Made by a program: the position numbers and the translations under genes. 64,000 nucleotides of DNA, from positions 725,644 to 789,643 of the forward strand of contig NZ_FNDS01000002.1 of the NCBI RefSeq assembly GCF_900099785.1, given 5' to 3'. Positions 8,236-16,969 of the stretch are shown piece by piece (position 1 is the first letter of the stretch; every line of letters begins with the position of its first letter). This DNA is from Pseudomonas panipatensis (lineage in GTDB: Bacteria; Pseudomonadota; Gammaproteobacteria; Pseudomonadales; Pseudomonadaceae). Under the pieces are notes generated by a model. It made no database searches. It was not told where the DNA came from and worked only from the letters and a program-made list of their open reading frames with translations.

Positions 8236-9117
8236 TCAGATCACCCGCGCCGGGTGCTGCACGCGCGGCGCGCCGAGCTGTTCGCGCCAGGACGGCGGCT
8301 GGCGCCCGTCGGCCTCGCAGATCGCATAGCGCAGGGCCAGCTCGGCGCTGACCAGGGTCAGCCCGGAAAGACTCGGCAACTGCGGATCGTCGAGCAGCGC
8401 GCGGATGATCCGGCCATTGAACTGCGGGGTTTCCGCCTGCGCCAGGAAGGCCTCGTACTGATCGGCGCGAGCCTGCCCGGCGATGGCCGTGCGCTCGGTG
8501 AGCTGCGGCCCCAGCCACAGCGAAAGCGCCGCCACCCGGGTGTTCTCGAAGTCCACCGCCATGTCCGCGGCAAGCTTGTCGATGCCGGCCTTCTGCGCGC
8601 CGTAGGCCGGCCCGTGCATGTAGCAGCCGGCGCCGAACGACGAGGTGAAGGCGATCAGCCCGCGCGCGGCGCGCAACAGCAGCGGCGCCGCGTAATAGCT
8701 GGCGACGTAGGCCGAGCGCAGGCCGACATCGAGGATGTCCACCAATTCGAGCGGCTTTTCCCAGAACGGCCCCGGATCGATGAGGTTCTCGTGGATGCAG
8801 GCGGCGTTGTTCACCAGCAGGTCGAGCTGCCCCTGCTCCTCGTCGATGCGCTGGAACAGCGCGCGCACCTGGGCATCGTCGCCATGGTCGCATTGCACGG
8901 CGATGCCGCGACCACCGGCGGCGTCGATGGCCGCGGCGGTCTCATGGATGCTCCCCGGCATCACCTGGCCACGCAGCCGCGCCGCGCCCGACTGGGTCGA
9001 GCGGCCGCTGACGTAGACGGTCATGCCGGCGGCGCCGAGCGCCACGGCGATGCCCTTGCCGACACCCCGGCTGGCGCCGGTGACCAGCGCCACGCCCGGT
9101 TGTCGCTCAGGCGTCAT
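8236..9117 (-). CDS. Short-chain dehydrogenase (DHRS1-like SDR)
   Basis: SDR of 293 residues. The cofactor motif TGASRGVG is at 13-20 and an SGRST basic motif after beta-2 suggests NADP(H); LVNNAA and the catalytic YGAQK follow. The long C-terminus and SLWLGPQLTER segment resemble DHRS1-type SDRs. The ATG at 9117 overlaps the end of the KstD-like gene by 11 nt (ATGACGCCTGA), so translation is coupled; an upstream in-frame ATG at 9147 is less likely. It is the second gene of the minus operon from box 10941-10959. Confidence 0.8.
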   Translation of the reverse strand: MTPERQPGVALVTGASRGVGKGIAVALGAAGMTVYVSGRSTQSGAARLRGQVMPGSIHETAAAIDAAGGRGIAVQCDHGDDAQVRALFQRIDEEQGQLDLLVNNAACIHENLIDPGPFWEKPLELVDILDVGLRSAYVASYYAAPLLLRAARGLIAFTSSFGAGCYMHGPAYGAQKAGIDKLAADMAVDFENTRVAALSLWLGPQLTERTAIAGQARADQYEAFLAQAETPQFNGRIIRALLDDPQLPSLSGLTLVSAELALRYAICEADGRQPPSWREQLGAPRVQHPARVI

Positions 9118-10864
9118 CGCGCACCTCCTGTGCCTGGGGCGCGGCACGGCGGGCGCTGGCCTGCTGGTGGATATGCTCGGCGGCGAGGAAGCCGAAGGTC
9201 ATCGCCGGGCCGATGGTCGAGCCGGCGCCGGGATAGGTCGTGCCCATCATCGAGGAGGAGCTGTTGCCGATCGCATAGAGCCCGGCGATGACGCCGCCGT
9301 TCTCGTGCAGCACGCGGGCATGCGCGTCGGTGAGCAAGCCGCCCTTGGTGCCGATGTCGCCGGCATCCACCTTCACCGCGTAGAAGGGTGCCTTGAGCAA
9401 CGGCGCCAGGCAGGGATTGGGCTGCACGTTGGGGTCGCCGTAGTAGCGGTCGAACAACGACTCGCCCTTGTGGAAATCCGGGTCCTGGCCCAGCGCCGCG
9501 TGGTGGTTGAAGCGCTCCAGGGTACGCACCAGGCCCTGCGCATCGACGCCGATCTGCGCGGCCAGCGCTTCCAGGCTCTGCGCCTTGTGGTAGTAGCCGC
9601 GCAGGTTCTCCGGCAGCCGCGAGTCCGGTTGCGCGTAGCCCGGCAGCAGCGCGCCGCAAGGGTATTTGTGGCGGAATTCGGCGTCGAACACCATCCAGCA
9701 GGGGACGCTCGCCGCCTGCTCGCTGTGGTTCGCGTACATGGCGTAGACGATGTCGGTGTAGGGCGCCGCTTCGTTGACGAAGCGCTGTCCCGCCGCGTTG
9801 ACCAGCACGCAACCGGGCAGGTTGCGTTCGACGAACAGCCCGCGCTGTTTTTCTTCGCCATCGACATGCGTGGTTGGCGCCCACCAGCTGTGATCCATCA
9901 GCGCGGTGGCGGCGCCCAGTTGCTGGCCGGCGCGAATGCCGTCGCCACTGTTGAAGGGCGGCGTGGCGCTCCATTTCGCCTGCGACGGCCGTGGGTGGTA
10001 CTGGTCGCGCATGGCCTGGTTTCGCTCGAAACCGCCCGCCGCCACCACCACCGCCTGTCGCGCGCGGACCCGCAGCAGGCGGCCGTTGCGCTGCACCTCG
10101 ACGCCGATCACCCGGCCGTCTTCCTCGATCAGCGACTGCAGCGACGACTGCAGCCACAGCGGCACGCCGCGATCCATCAGCGAGCGGCGCAGGGCGCCGA
10201 CCAGCGCGTTGCCGAGGGTGAGGAAGCGGTCGCGCCGCGAACGCAGGCGGCCGCCCAGATCGCTCCAGTAGCGCCAGAGGATGCGCAGGGTCAGGCCGAC
10301 CCAGCCGGGGCGGCGGCAGAGCAGCACCTGCGCCTCCTTCATGGTCATGCCGATGCGCCCCATCATCAGGGTGCCCGGCGACGGCGCGCGCATGCGCTCG
10401 AATTCATCGCCCAGCTCGCGGGCGTCGAACGGCAGCGGGTCCATGGAGCGATAGCCAGGCTTGCCGCCGGGCGCTTCCGGGTAATAGTCGGCGTATTCCG
10501 GCTGCGCCTCGAAATGCACGCGGCTGTGCCGGTCCAGGTACTCGACCATGCGCCGGGCGTGCTCGACATAGGCCTCGATGCGGCTCGGCTCGACGATGCC
10601 GCCGGTGACCGTGCTGATGTACTGGATCGCCTCCGCCGCCGAGTCCTGCCCGCCGAGGGCGGCGATGCGGTGGTTGTTGGGAATCCAGATGCCGCCGCCG
10701 GAGACCGCCGAGGTGCCGCCATAGCGGTCGCTCTTTTCCAGCACCAGCACGTCCAGTCCGAGGTCGCGGGCGCGTAGCGCGGCGGTCATCCCGCCGGCGC
10801 CGCTGCCCACCACCAGTACATCGCATTCCTGGTCCCAGTCCTGACCACTCGTCGTTGCCTTCAT
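9107..10864 (-). CDS. 3-ketosteroid delta1-dehydrogenase-like flavoprotein (second copy)
   Basis: FAD enzyme of 585 residues that would desaturate a 3-keto ring. The GSGAGG dinucleotide motif is at 20-25, followed by EKSDRYGGTSAVSGGGIWIP, the KstD-type FAD contact. The C-terminal active-site segment FYAVKVDAGDIGTKGG matches the KstD region with the catalytic Tyr and Gly. The closing motif TYPGAGSTIGPAMTFG is the hallmark of this family, so assignment is stronger than for the copy at 1203. ATG 10864 has GGGAGA upstream; the longer in-frame N-terminus would cross the box at 10941 and is rejected. First gene of its operon. Confidence 0.85.
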   Translation of the reverse strand: MKATTSGQDWDQECDVLVVGSGAGGMTAALRARDLGLDVLVLEKSDRYGGTSAVSGGGIWIPNNHRIAALGGQDSAAEAIQYISTVTGGIVEPSRIEAYVEHARRMVEYLDRHSRVHFEAQPEYADYYPEAPGGKPGYRSMDPLPFDARELGDEFERMRAPSPGTLMMGRIGMTMKEAQVLLCRRPGWVGLTLRILWRYWSDLGGRLRSRRDRFLTLGNALVGALRRSLMDRGVPLWLQSSLQSLIEEDGRVIGVEVQRNGRLLRVRARQAVVVAAGGFERNQAMRDQYHPRPSQAKWSATPPFNSGDGIRAGQQLGAATALMDHSWWAPTTHVDGEEKQRGLFVERNLPGCVLVNAAGQRFVNEAAPYTDIVYAMYANHSEQAASVPCWMVFDAEFRHKYPCGALLPGYAQPDSRLPENLRGYYHKAQSLEALAAQIGVDAQGLVRTLERFNHHAALGQDPDFHKGESLFDRYYGDPNVQPNPCLAPLLKAPFYAVKVDAGDIGTKGGLLTDAHARVLHENGGVIAGLYAIGNSSSSMMGTTYPGAGSTIGPAMTFGFLAAEHIHQQASARRAAPQAQEVRDDA

Positions 10865-10940
10865 GCGCGTCTCTCCCGGCAGGCGGCGCGGGTCCATCCC
10901 GCGGCCGACGTCGATTGTTCGCGCGCCTCGGAAAGCCCGG

Positions 10941-10959
10941 CATCGTCCGAAGAGACTAG
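10941..10959 (-). promoter_or_regulatory. Regulon box 4
   Basis: On the minus strand CTAGTCT-CTTC-GGACGATG, 76 nt before the KstD-like start at 10864. One of two oppositely oriented boxes in this divergent promoter region, each pointing at its own gene. Confidence 0.7.
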
Positions 10960-10992
10960 CGGCCAAGCCGCATGCCAGAGCATCCGAGAGGC

Positions 10993-11011
10993 TTAGTCCC
11001 TTCGGACGATG
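10993..11011 (+). promoter_or_regulatory. Regulon box 5
   Basis: TTAGTCC-CTTC-GGACGATG in plus orientation, 97 nt before the DUF1302 start. A further half-site CATAGTCCGCTCGCACC starts at 11032. Confidence 0.7.
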
Positions 11012-11108
11012 TTGTCGTTTCGGCGCGATCCCATAGTCCGCTCGCACCTCCCCCCGCCAACCCCCGATCGAGGTCGGGCACCTCGCCCCGACCCGCGCAG
11101 AGGACGAG

Positions 11109-12734
11109 ATGACAAGAACAAGAAACGCCGTGCGGCCGTTGCCGCTTGCCTTGCAGTTGTCCGCCATGGGCCTGGTCATGGCTGGCCAGGCCCATGCCCT
11201 GTCCTACCAGCTCAACGATGACCTCAAGGTCAACTGGGACACCACCCTCACCTACGGCCTGGCCTGGCGCACCGAGCAACGCGCGCGCGGCCTGTCCAAC
11301 GGCTACCCCAATCCGGCCATCGCCAGCATCGACGACGGCGACAACGCCTTCGCCAGGGGCAGCCTGATCAACAACCGCGCCAGCTTCCTCACCGAGGCCG
11401 ACTTCAAGTTCCGCGACGACTACGGCCTGTTCGTCCGCGCCACCGGCTTCTACGACGACGTCTATCACCACAGCAACGACAACGCGACCGGCACCTCCAA
11501 CTGCTACGCCAGCGGCCACTGCGCCAAGCCCGACCAATTCCCGGACGGTACCGTCGACCAGCACGGCGACGACGCGCGCCTGCTCGACACCTACGCCTAC
11601 GGCACCTGGGACCTGAGCGGCCACAAGCTGAACGCGCGGGTCGGCAACCAGGTGGTGGCCTGGGGCGAAAGCCTGTTCAACGGTTTCGGCATCTCCGGGG
11701 CGATGAGCCCGGTGGACGCGACCAAGGCGAACACTCCCGGCATCGAGATCAAGGAGCTGTTCCTGCCGGTCGGCCAGGTGTTCACCCAGTACAGCCTGAG
11801 CGACGCGCTGAACGTGCAGGCCTACTACCAGTACAAGTGGGAGAAGACCGAGATCCCCGGTGTCGGCAGCTACTTCTCGACCACCGACCAGATCGACGAA
11901 GGCGGCTACAGCGATGCCTTCGGCATGACCCACCGCCTGGGCGACAAGAAGCCGAGCAACTCCGGCCAGTACGGCCTGGCGCTGACCTACAGCGTGGAGC
12001 AGCTGAACAACACCGAATTCGGTCTGTACTACCTGCGCTTCCACGACAAGACCCCGCAGATCGACTTCCTCAGCCAGTGGAACAACGCGGCCTACCGCGC
12101 CCTCTACTTCGAGGGCATCGACCTGTACGGCGCCAGCTTCTCCAGCATGGTCGGCGACACCAACGTCAGCGGCGAGGTGAGCTACCGCGACGGCCAGCCG
12201 GTGCTGGTCGACACCGGCCTGGTGCCCTACGCGGTGCGCGGCAAGACCGTGCAGGCGCTGGTCTCGTTCATCCACTCCTTCGGCAACCTGCCGATCGCCG
12301 ACAACACCACCCTCACCGGCGAGGTCGGCTACAACCGCGTGCTGGACAACGACAAGGCACCCAGCTTCGACGTCTTCGTCCCCGGCGGCGGCGGCCGCTA
12401 CACCCAGGTGCAGACGGCCAACACCGACAAGCTCTACTACGACACCTCGGCCTGGGGTTACACCGTCAACCTGTCGCTGGACTACAACAACGTGTTCAAC
12501 GGCTGGGACCTGACGGTGCCGATCATCTTCAGCCAGGCGGTCAACGGCAGTTCCTCGATGCCCGGCAGCTTCGGCCTGGGCCAGGGCGACGACCGCTTCG
12601 CCGTCGGCACCACCTGGCGCTACCTGAACAATCTCACCGTCGAGGCCCGCTACAACATGTACCTCGGCAATGCCAGCGAAACGCCCCTGGCGGACCGCGA
12701 CAACCTATCCCTCAGCGCGAAATACAGCTTCTGA
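11109..12734 (+). CDS. DUF1302 outer-membrane protein
   Basis: Protein of 541 residues with an N-terminal signal peptide (cleavage expected after GQAHA, near residue 30) and a C-terminal Phe in SLSAKYSF, the beta-barrel assembly signal. The amphipathic, Tyr/Asn/Asp-rich composition fits an outer-membrane barrel. DUF1302 proteins sit next to DUF1329 proteins in catabolic clusters for hydrophobic substrates such as steroids; a transport role is suspected but unproven. GAGG precedes ATG 11109. It is followed after 28 nt by the DUF1329 gene. Confidence 0.85.
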   Translation: MTRTRNAVRPLPLALQLSAMGLVMAGQAHALSYQLNDDLKVNWDTTLTYGLAWRTEQRARGLSNGYPNPAIASIDDGDNAFARGSLINNRASFLTEADFKFRDDYGLFVRATGFYDDVYHHSNDNATGTSNCYASGHCAKPDQFPDGTVDQHGDDARLLDTYAYGTWDLSGHKLNARVGNQVVAWGESLFNGFGISGAMSPVDATKANTPGIEIKELFLPVGQVFTQYSLSDALNVQAYYQYKWEKTEIPGVGSYFSTTDQIDEGGYSDAFGMTHRLGDKKPSNSGQYGLALTYSVEQLNNTEFGLYYLRFHDKTPQIDFLSQWNNAAYRALYFEGIDLYGASFSSMVGDTNVSGEVSYRDGQPVLVDTGLVPYAVRGKTVQALVSFIHSFGNLPIADNTTLTGEVGYNRVLDNDKAPSFDVFVPGGGGRYTQVQTANTDKLYYDTSAWGYTVNLSLDYNNVFNGWDLTVPIIFSQAVNGSSSMPGSFGLGQGDDRFAVGTTWRYLNNLTVEARYNMYLGNASETPLADRDNLSLSAKYSF

Positions 12735-12762
12735 CCCCGTCAGCCCGAGGAGCACGACCCAC

Positions 12763-14139
12763 ATGAAAAGCACCCCCCGCCTGCTTCCCCTTCTACTCTC
12801 CGCCGGCCTCGCCTGCCTGAGCCTGCACGCCCAGGCCAAGGTCAGCCCGGAAGAAGCCGCCCGCCTGGGCAAGGACCTCACGCCGATGGGCGCCGAAAAG
12901 GCCGGCAACGCCGACGGCAGCATTCCCGCCTGGAGCGGCAAATGGCGCGGCGCGCCGCCGCAGGTGAAATACGCCGGACCGGGCAACGCCTACCCCGATC
13001 CCTATGCCGATGAGAAGCCACTGTTCGTCATCACCGCGCAGAACGTCGACAAATACGCCGACAAGCTCACCGACGGCCAGCGGGCGATGTTCAAGCGCTA
13101 CGCGGCGACCTTCCGCATGCCGGTCTACCCGTCGCACCGCGACTTCCGCTTCAGCCAGAAAGCCGAAGACGACATCAAGGCCAACGCCCTCAACGCCGAG
13201 CTGGCCAACGACGGCAACAGCGTGCGCAGCGCCTTTGGCGCCTCGCCCTTCCCGATCCCCAAGAACGGCTACGAGCTGATGTGGAACCACGCCCTGCAAG
13301 CGCGGCCCAACAGCGAGGAAGCGATCTACGACCAGGCGGTGATCTACTCCAACGGCAACCAGGCGCTGCAGACCGTGCACTACCAGATCCTCGCGCCCTG
13401 GAGCGACCCCAAAGGCTCGCGCGAAAGCTATGACGGCGGAGTCATGAGCCACTTCATGATCACCACCCTCAAGCCGGTGCGCGCCAAGGGCGAAATCATC
13501 GGCGGCCATGAGTTCTTCGACCCGATCGTCAGCCCACGGCAGAGCTGGCAGTACCTGCCCGGCACCCGCCGCGTGCGCCGCGCGCCCACCGTCGGCTACG
13601 ACACGCCGATCGGCGCCGGCGGCTTCCGCACCATCGACGAAGACCGCTTGTTCAACGGCGCGCCCGATCGCTACGAGTGGAAGATGCTCGGCAAGCGCGA
13701 GGTGTACATCCCCTACAACAACTACAAGCTCGACGACCCGGCCCACAAGTACGCGGAGATTCTCACGCCCAACCACGTCAACCCCGACCTGATGCGCTAC
13801 GAGCTGCACCGCGTCTGGGTCGTCGAGGCCACCCTGAAGCCGAGCGCCCGCCACATCTACGCCAAGCGCGTGCTGTACATCGACGAGGACAGCTGGTCCG
13901 CCGCCCTCGCCGACAACTACGACGCCCGCGGCCAGCTCTGGCGCACCAACATGCAGACCTCGCTCTACGCCTACGACATCCAGATGAACCAGGCGCGCAT
14001 CGCGCTGTTCCACGACCTCATCGCCGGCTCCTACCTGGCCGACCGCATGAGCAACGAGCAGAAGCCCGCGGAACTGAACACCGCCACCTACGACAACGAC
14101 TACTTCACCGCCGCCAACATGCGCAAACTGGGTCAGTGA
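12763..14139 (+). CDS. DUF1329 periplasmic/outer-membrane-associated protein
   Basis: Secreted protein of 458 residues. The signal peptide runs to about residue 24 (LSLHAQA), followed by KVSPEEAARLGKDLTPMGAE and GSIPAWSG, the conserved start of DUF1329. No lipobox Cys is at the cleavage site. It probably works with the upstream DUF1302 barrel in uptake or transfer of a hydrophobic substrate across the periplasm (inference from constant co-occurrence). The operon ends at a strong terminator. Confidence 0.85.
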   Translation: MKSTPRLLPLLLSAGLACLSLHAQAKVSPEEAARLGKDLTPMGAEKAGNADGSIPAWSGKWRGAPPQVKYAGPGNAYPDPYADEKPLFVITAQNVDKYADKLTDGQRAMFKRYAATFRMPVYPSHRDFRFSQKAEDDIKANALNAELANDGNSVRSAFGASPFPIPKNGYELMWNHALQARPNSEEAIYDQAVIYSNGNQALQTVHYQILAPWSDPKGSRESYDGGVMSHFMITTLKPVRAKGEIIGGHEFFDPIVSPRQSWQYLPGTRRVRRAPTVGYDTPIGAGGFRTIDEDRLFNGAPDRYEWKMLGKREVYIPYNNYKLDDPAHKYAEILTPNHVNPDLMRYELHRVWVVEATLKPSARHIYAKRVLYIDEDSWSAALADNYDARGQLWRTNMQTSLYAYDIQMNQARIALFHDLIAGSYLADRMSNEQKPAELNTATYDNDYFTAANMRKLGQ

Positions 14140-14150
14140 CCCAACCCTGA

Positions 14151-14184
14151 ACGACGGATGCCGGGCTAGCCCGGCATCCGTCGT
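14151..14184 (+). terminator. Strong intrinsic terminator after DUF1329
   Basis: Perfect 16-bp inverted repeat ACGACGGATGCCGGGC with a 2-base centre, followed by TTTT. Starts 12 nt after the DUF1329 stop. Confidence 0.9.
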
Positions 14185-14619
14185 TTTGCCTGGCGCGCCG
14201 CCTCGCCAACGATCGCCCCGCCTCCCGCCACCCCGGCAGCGCCGCCCCGCGTGCGGGCGTCCAGTCCCCATCACTCCCCCGCCATGCCGCCATGCCGCCA
14301 GCGGCGACACCTCGCCCCGGGCACGTCGCCCACCCCCGGCGCCACCGCCATCCGCCGCTGCTCGCTGGCTGCCGAACGCCTGCCGCCAGGCGCGACGACA
14401 ATCACCGCCACGGCGCAGGCGCACCCGCAGACAACGCAGGCGAGCGCCACGCGCAGCCCGGTCGAGCGGACGTCGGCGAACGGCAGGGGCGCACGGGAGG
14501 CTGGCGAGCGGGGGAAGAACACTGGCGCCCGGCGGGCAAACGCAAACGCCCCCGCTCCAGTCAGGGGCGAGGGCGTTCGGCAGGTCGGCGGGCCGCTGTG
14601 GAGAGCGCCCGAGCGGGAA
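14185..14619. other. Gene-poor convergent intergenic region
   Basis: About 435 bases between the converging DUF1329 and OYE genes. Open frames here are GC-driven and have no family features. The only structure seen is an inverted repeat AACGCCC/GGGCGTT at 14545-14577; read on the minus strand it is followed by TTTGCGTTTG and could be the terminator of the OYE operon. Confidence 0.5.
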
Positions 14620-15840
14620 TCAGCGCGGCGCGGCGAAGCTGTCCGGGCGATTCAGCACGCAGCGGATACCGCCGGGCAGACCCATGCTGGCGACGCACTG
14701 GTTGCAGTGCGTGCAGCCGTTCTCGTAGTGCTGGCGCTGCTCCCGGGCATTGCGCACCAGGTCCGGGTCGCGCAACAGCGCGCGGCCCATGGCGACGAAA
14801 TCGAAGCCCTCCTCCATCGCCCGCAGCATGCTGTCGCGGCTGCTCACGCCGCCCAGGTAGACCAGCGGCATGTCGGTGGCCTGGCGCACGCGTCGGGCCT
14901 GGTCGAGGAAGTACATCTCGGCATAGGGCAGGTTGGCGAACATGCGTCCGCCGAACCATTGCATGGCCTTGCGCTGCAGCGGGTTGCGCTCCAGCGGCAG
15001 CATCTGCGCCAGCGGGCTTTCGCCACGGAACAGGTACATCGGCGCCCGACTGGTGAAACCACCGCTCATCACCAGGGCGTTCAGGCCGTTGCCCGCCAGG
15101 AGCTGCGCCGCGCGGCACGACTCGTCGATCTCCAGGCCGCCCTCGAAGCCATCGCTGAGGTTCAGCTTGGCGAGGATCGGGAAGTCGTCGCCGACCGCCT
15201 CGCGCACCGCCGCCAGCACTTCCAGCGGCAGGCGCATGCGGTTCTCCAGGCGGCCGCCGTAGGCGTCGCTGCGGCGGTTGGTGGCCGGCGAGATGAACTG
15301 GCTGAGCAGATAGCCGTGGCCCATGTGGATCTCGATGGCGTCGAAGCCGGCGCGCTTCACGAAGGCGGCGGCGGCACGGTATTCCGCCACCGTCTTGCGG
15401 ATGTCGGCGCCGGTCATGGCGCCGGCGAAGGGCACGCCGGAGAGCATGCCGTACTGGTTGAAGCAGGCGCTCGGCCCCTTCGGCCGCGGAATGTTCAGCG
15501 GCTTGTTGCGGCTGAAGAAGCCACAGTGCGCGAGCTGCGCAGACACCGCGCCGCCTTCGCGATGCACCGCGCCGGCGAGGCGCCGCAGGGTGCCGAATAC
15601 CCCCTCGTGCATCCACATCTGGTCGGGGAAGGTCAGCCCGTCCGGCGAGACCCCGCAGTAGGCCACCGTGGTCAGGCCGACCTCGCCGCGCGCCATGCGC
15701 GCGTGATGCTCGATCAGGTCATCGCCCGGCACGCCAGCGGGGCACATGCCCTCGAAGGTCGCCGTCTTGATCACCCGGTTACGCAACGGCAACCCGGCCA
15801 GGCGGGTCGGGCCGAAGACTTTTTCCACCATGCCACGCAT
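14620..15840 (-). CDS. Old yellow enzyme family NADH:flavin oxidoreductase with C-terminal Cys cluster
   Basis: FMN TIM-barrel ene-reductase of 406 residues. OYE features are LRNRVIKTATFEGM at the start, QLAHCG, the substrate-binding HMGHGYLLSQFISP and NRRSDAYGG. The C-terminus carries CTHCNQC plus a later Cys (GGIRC), the spacing used for a 4Fe-4S cluster in 2,4-dienoyl-CoA reductase-type and bile-acid BaiCD-type enzymes; here the NAD-binding domains that would follow are missing. It probably reduces an enone or a steroid C=C. GAGGAG precedes ATG 15840 and overlaps the RibBA-like stop. Last gene of the operon from box 18793. Confidence 0.85.
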   Translation of the reverse strand: MRGMVEKVFGPTRLAGLPLRNRVIKTATFEGMCPAGVPGDDLIEHHARMARGEVGLTTVAYCGVSPDGLTFPDQMWMHEGVFGTLRRLAGAVHREGGAVSAQLAHCGFFSRNKPLNIPRPKGPSACFNQYGMLSGVPFAGAMTGADIRKTVAEYRAAAAFVKRAGFDAIEIHMGHGYLLSQFISPATNRRSDAYGGRLENRMRLPLEVLAAVREAVGDDFPILAKLNLSDGFEGGLEIDESCRAAQLLAGNGLNALVMSGGFTSRAPMYLFRGESPLAQMLPLERNPLQRKAMQWFGGRMFANLPYAEMYFLDQARRVRQATDMPLVYLGGVSSRDSMLRAMEEGFDFVAMGRALLRDPDLVRNAREQRQHYENGCTHCNQCVASMGLPGGIRCVLNRPDSFAAPR

Positions 15841-15847
15841 CACTCCG

Positions 15848-16957
15848 TCACTCCTCTTGGCCAACGCTGAAGGGCACGAACTCGACCACTTCCAATTCAA
15901 AGCCGGAGACCGCCTTGTAGGTCACCGGGAAACTCATCAGGCGCATCTTGCGCACGCCCAGGTCGCGGAGTATCTGCGCGCCGACGCCCAGGGTCCGTTG
16001 CGGAAACTGCGGCGGGCGCAGCCGTGGCCCCTGGGCCAGTTGTTCGAGGATGGCGCCGGCGCTTTCCACCTGCGCCAGCAGGACCAGCACCCCGCTGCCC
16101 TCGGCGGCGATGCGCGCCAGCGAGCGCTCCAGGTTCCACTGCTGCGGCCCCATCGGCGGTTCGCCGGCGAGCAGGTCGCGCAGCGTCTCCACCGCCTGCA
16201 CGCGCACCAGCACCGGTTGCGCCGAGTCGATCTCGCCGCGTACCAGGGCCAGGTGCACGACGTCCTTGAAGGCGTCGTGGTAGGCGCAGACACGGAACTC
16301 GCCGTGGCGGGTGCCGAGACGGTACTCGGCGCTACGCGCGATGGTGCCTTCGTGGAGGATGCGGTGGTGGATCAGCTCGGCAATACCGCCCATGCGCAAG
16401 CCATGCCGACGGGCGAAGGCGCGCAGGGTTTCGCCACGCGCGTTGTCGCCGTCCTCGTCGAGAATGCCGGCCAGCAGGGCCGCTGGCCGCAGCCCGGCGA
16501 GACGGGTCAGGTCGCAGGCCGCCTCGGCATGTCCGGCGCGGCTCATCACCCCACCGGGCAGCGCGCGCAGCGGGAAGATGTGGCCGGGGCTGACCAGATC
16601 GGCGGGGCCGCTGGCCGGGTCCACCGCCACTTGCACGGTGCGCGCCCGGTCGGCGGCGGAAATCCCGGTGCTGATGCCGCTGGTCGCCTCGATGGAAACG
16701 GTGAAGCCCGGCCCCTCGCCGGCCCTCGGCGCGGCCACCATGGGTTCCAGGCCGAGGGCCTGGCAGCGCTCGCTGGTCAGCGCCAGGCAAATCAGCCCGC
16801 GCGCTTCGCGGGCGAAGAAGTTGACCGCCGCCGCGTCGGCGAACTCGGCGGCCTGCAGCAATACGCCGTCGCTGGCGTCATCCTCGCCGTCGCTGAGCAC
16901 CACCGGCTCGCCACGGCGCAGGGCCTCGATCAGTTGTAACGGGCTATCCAACGGCAT
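15848..16957 (-). CDS. RibBA homologue with altered DHBP-synthase active site
   Basis: Protein of 369 residues with the fold of bifunctional RibBA: an N-terminal 3,4-dihydroxy-2-butanone-4-phosphate synthase domain (1-200) and a degenerate GTP cyclohydrolase II domain (200-369). The usual EDRENEGD acidic loop reads EDDASDGV (25-32), losing the Arg, one Glu and the final Asp. The Glu of the CEI-NEDG motif is Gly (A163-G164-I165). The conserved His of HTEA is kept (H143), as is GISAADRART. Zinc Cys residues of GCH II are absent, as in Pseudomonas RibB. Classical DHBP synthase activity is doubtful. It is coupled to hydrolase and OYE genes in a catabolic operon, which suggests a new substrate. 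Confidence 0.75.
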   Translation of the reverse strand: MPLDSPLQLIEALRRGEPVVLSDGEDDASDGVLLQAAEFADAAAVNFFAREARGLICLALTSERCQALGLEPMVAAPRAGEGPGFTVSIEATSGISTGISAADRARTVQVAVDPASGPADLVSPGHIFPLRALPGGVMSRAGHAEAACDLTRLAGLRPAALLAGILDEDGDNARGETLRAFARRHGLRMGGIAELIHHRILHEGTIARSAEYRLGTRHGEFRVCAYHDAFKDVVHLALVRGEIDSAQPVLVRVQAVETLRDLLAGEPPMGPQQWNLERSLARIAAEGSGVLVLLAQVESAGAILEQLAQGPRLRPPQFPQRTLGVGAQILRDLGVRKMRLMSFPVTYKAVSGFELEVVEFVPFSVGQEE

Positions 16958-16969
16958 CTTCGCGCCCCC

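Noticed and set aside
14185..14619. Small ORFs after the DUF1329 terminator
   Set aside because: Arg/Pro/Ala-rich translations in all frames, no RBS and no recognisable domain.
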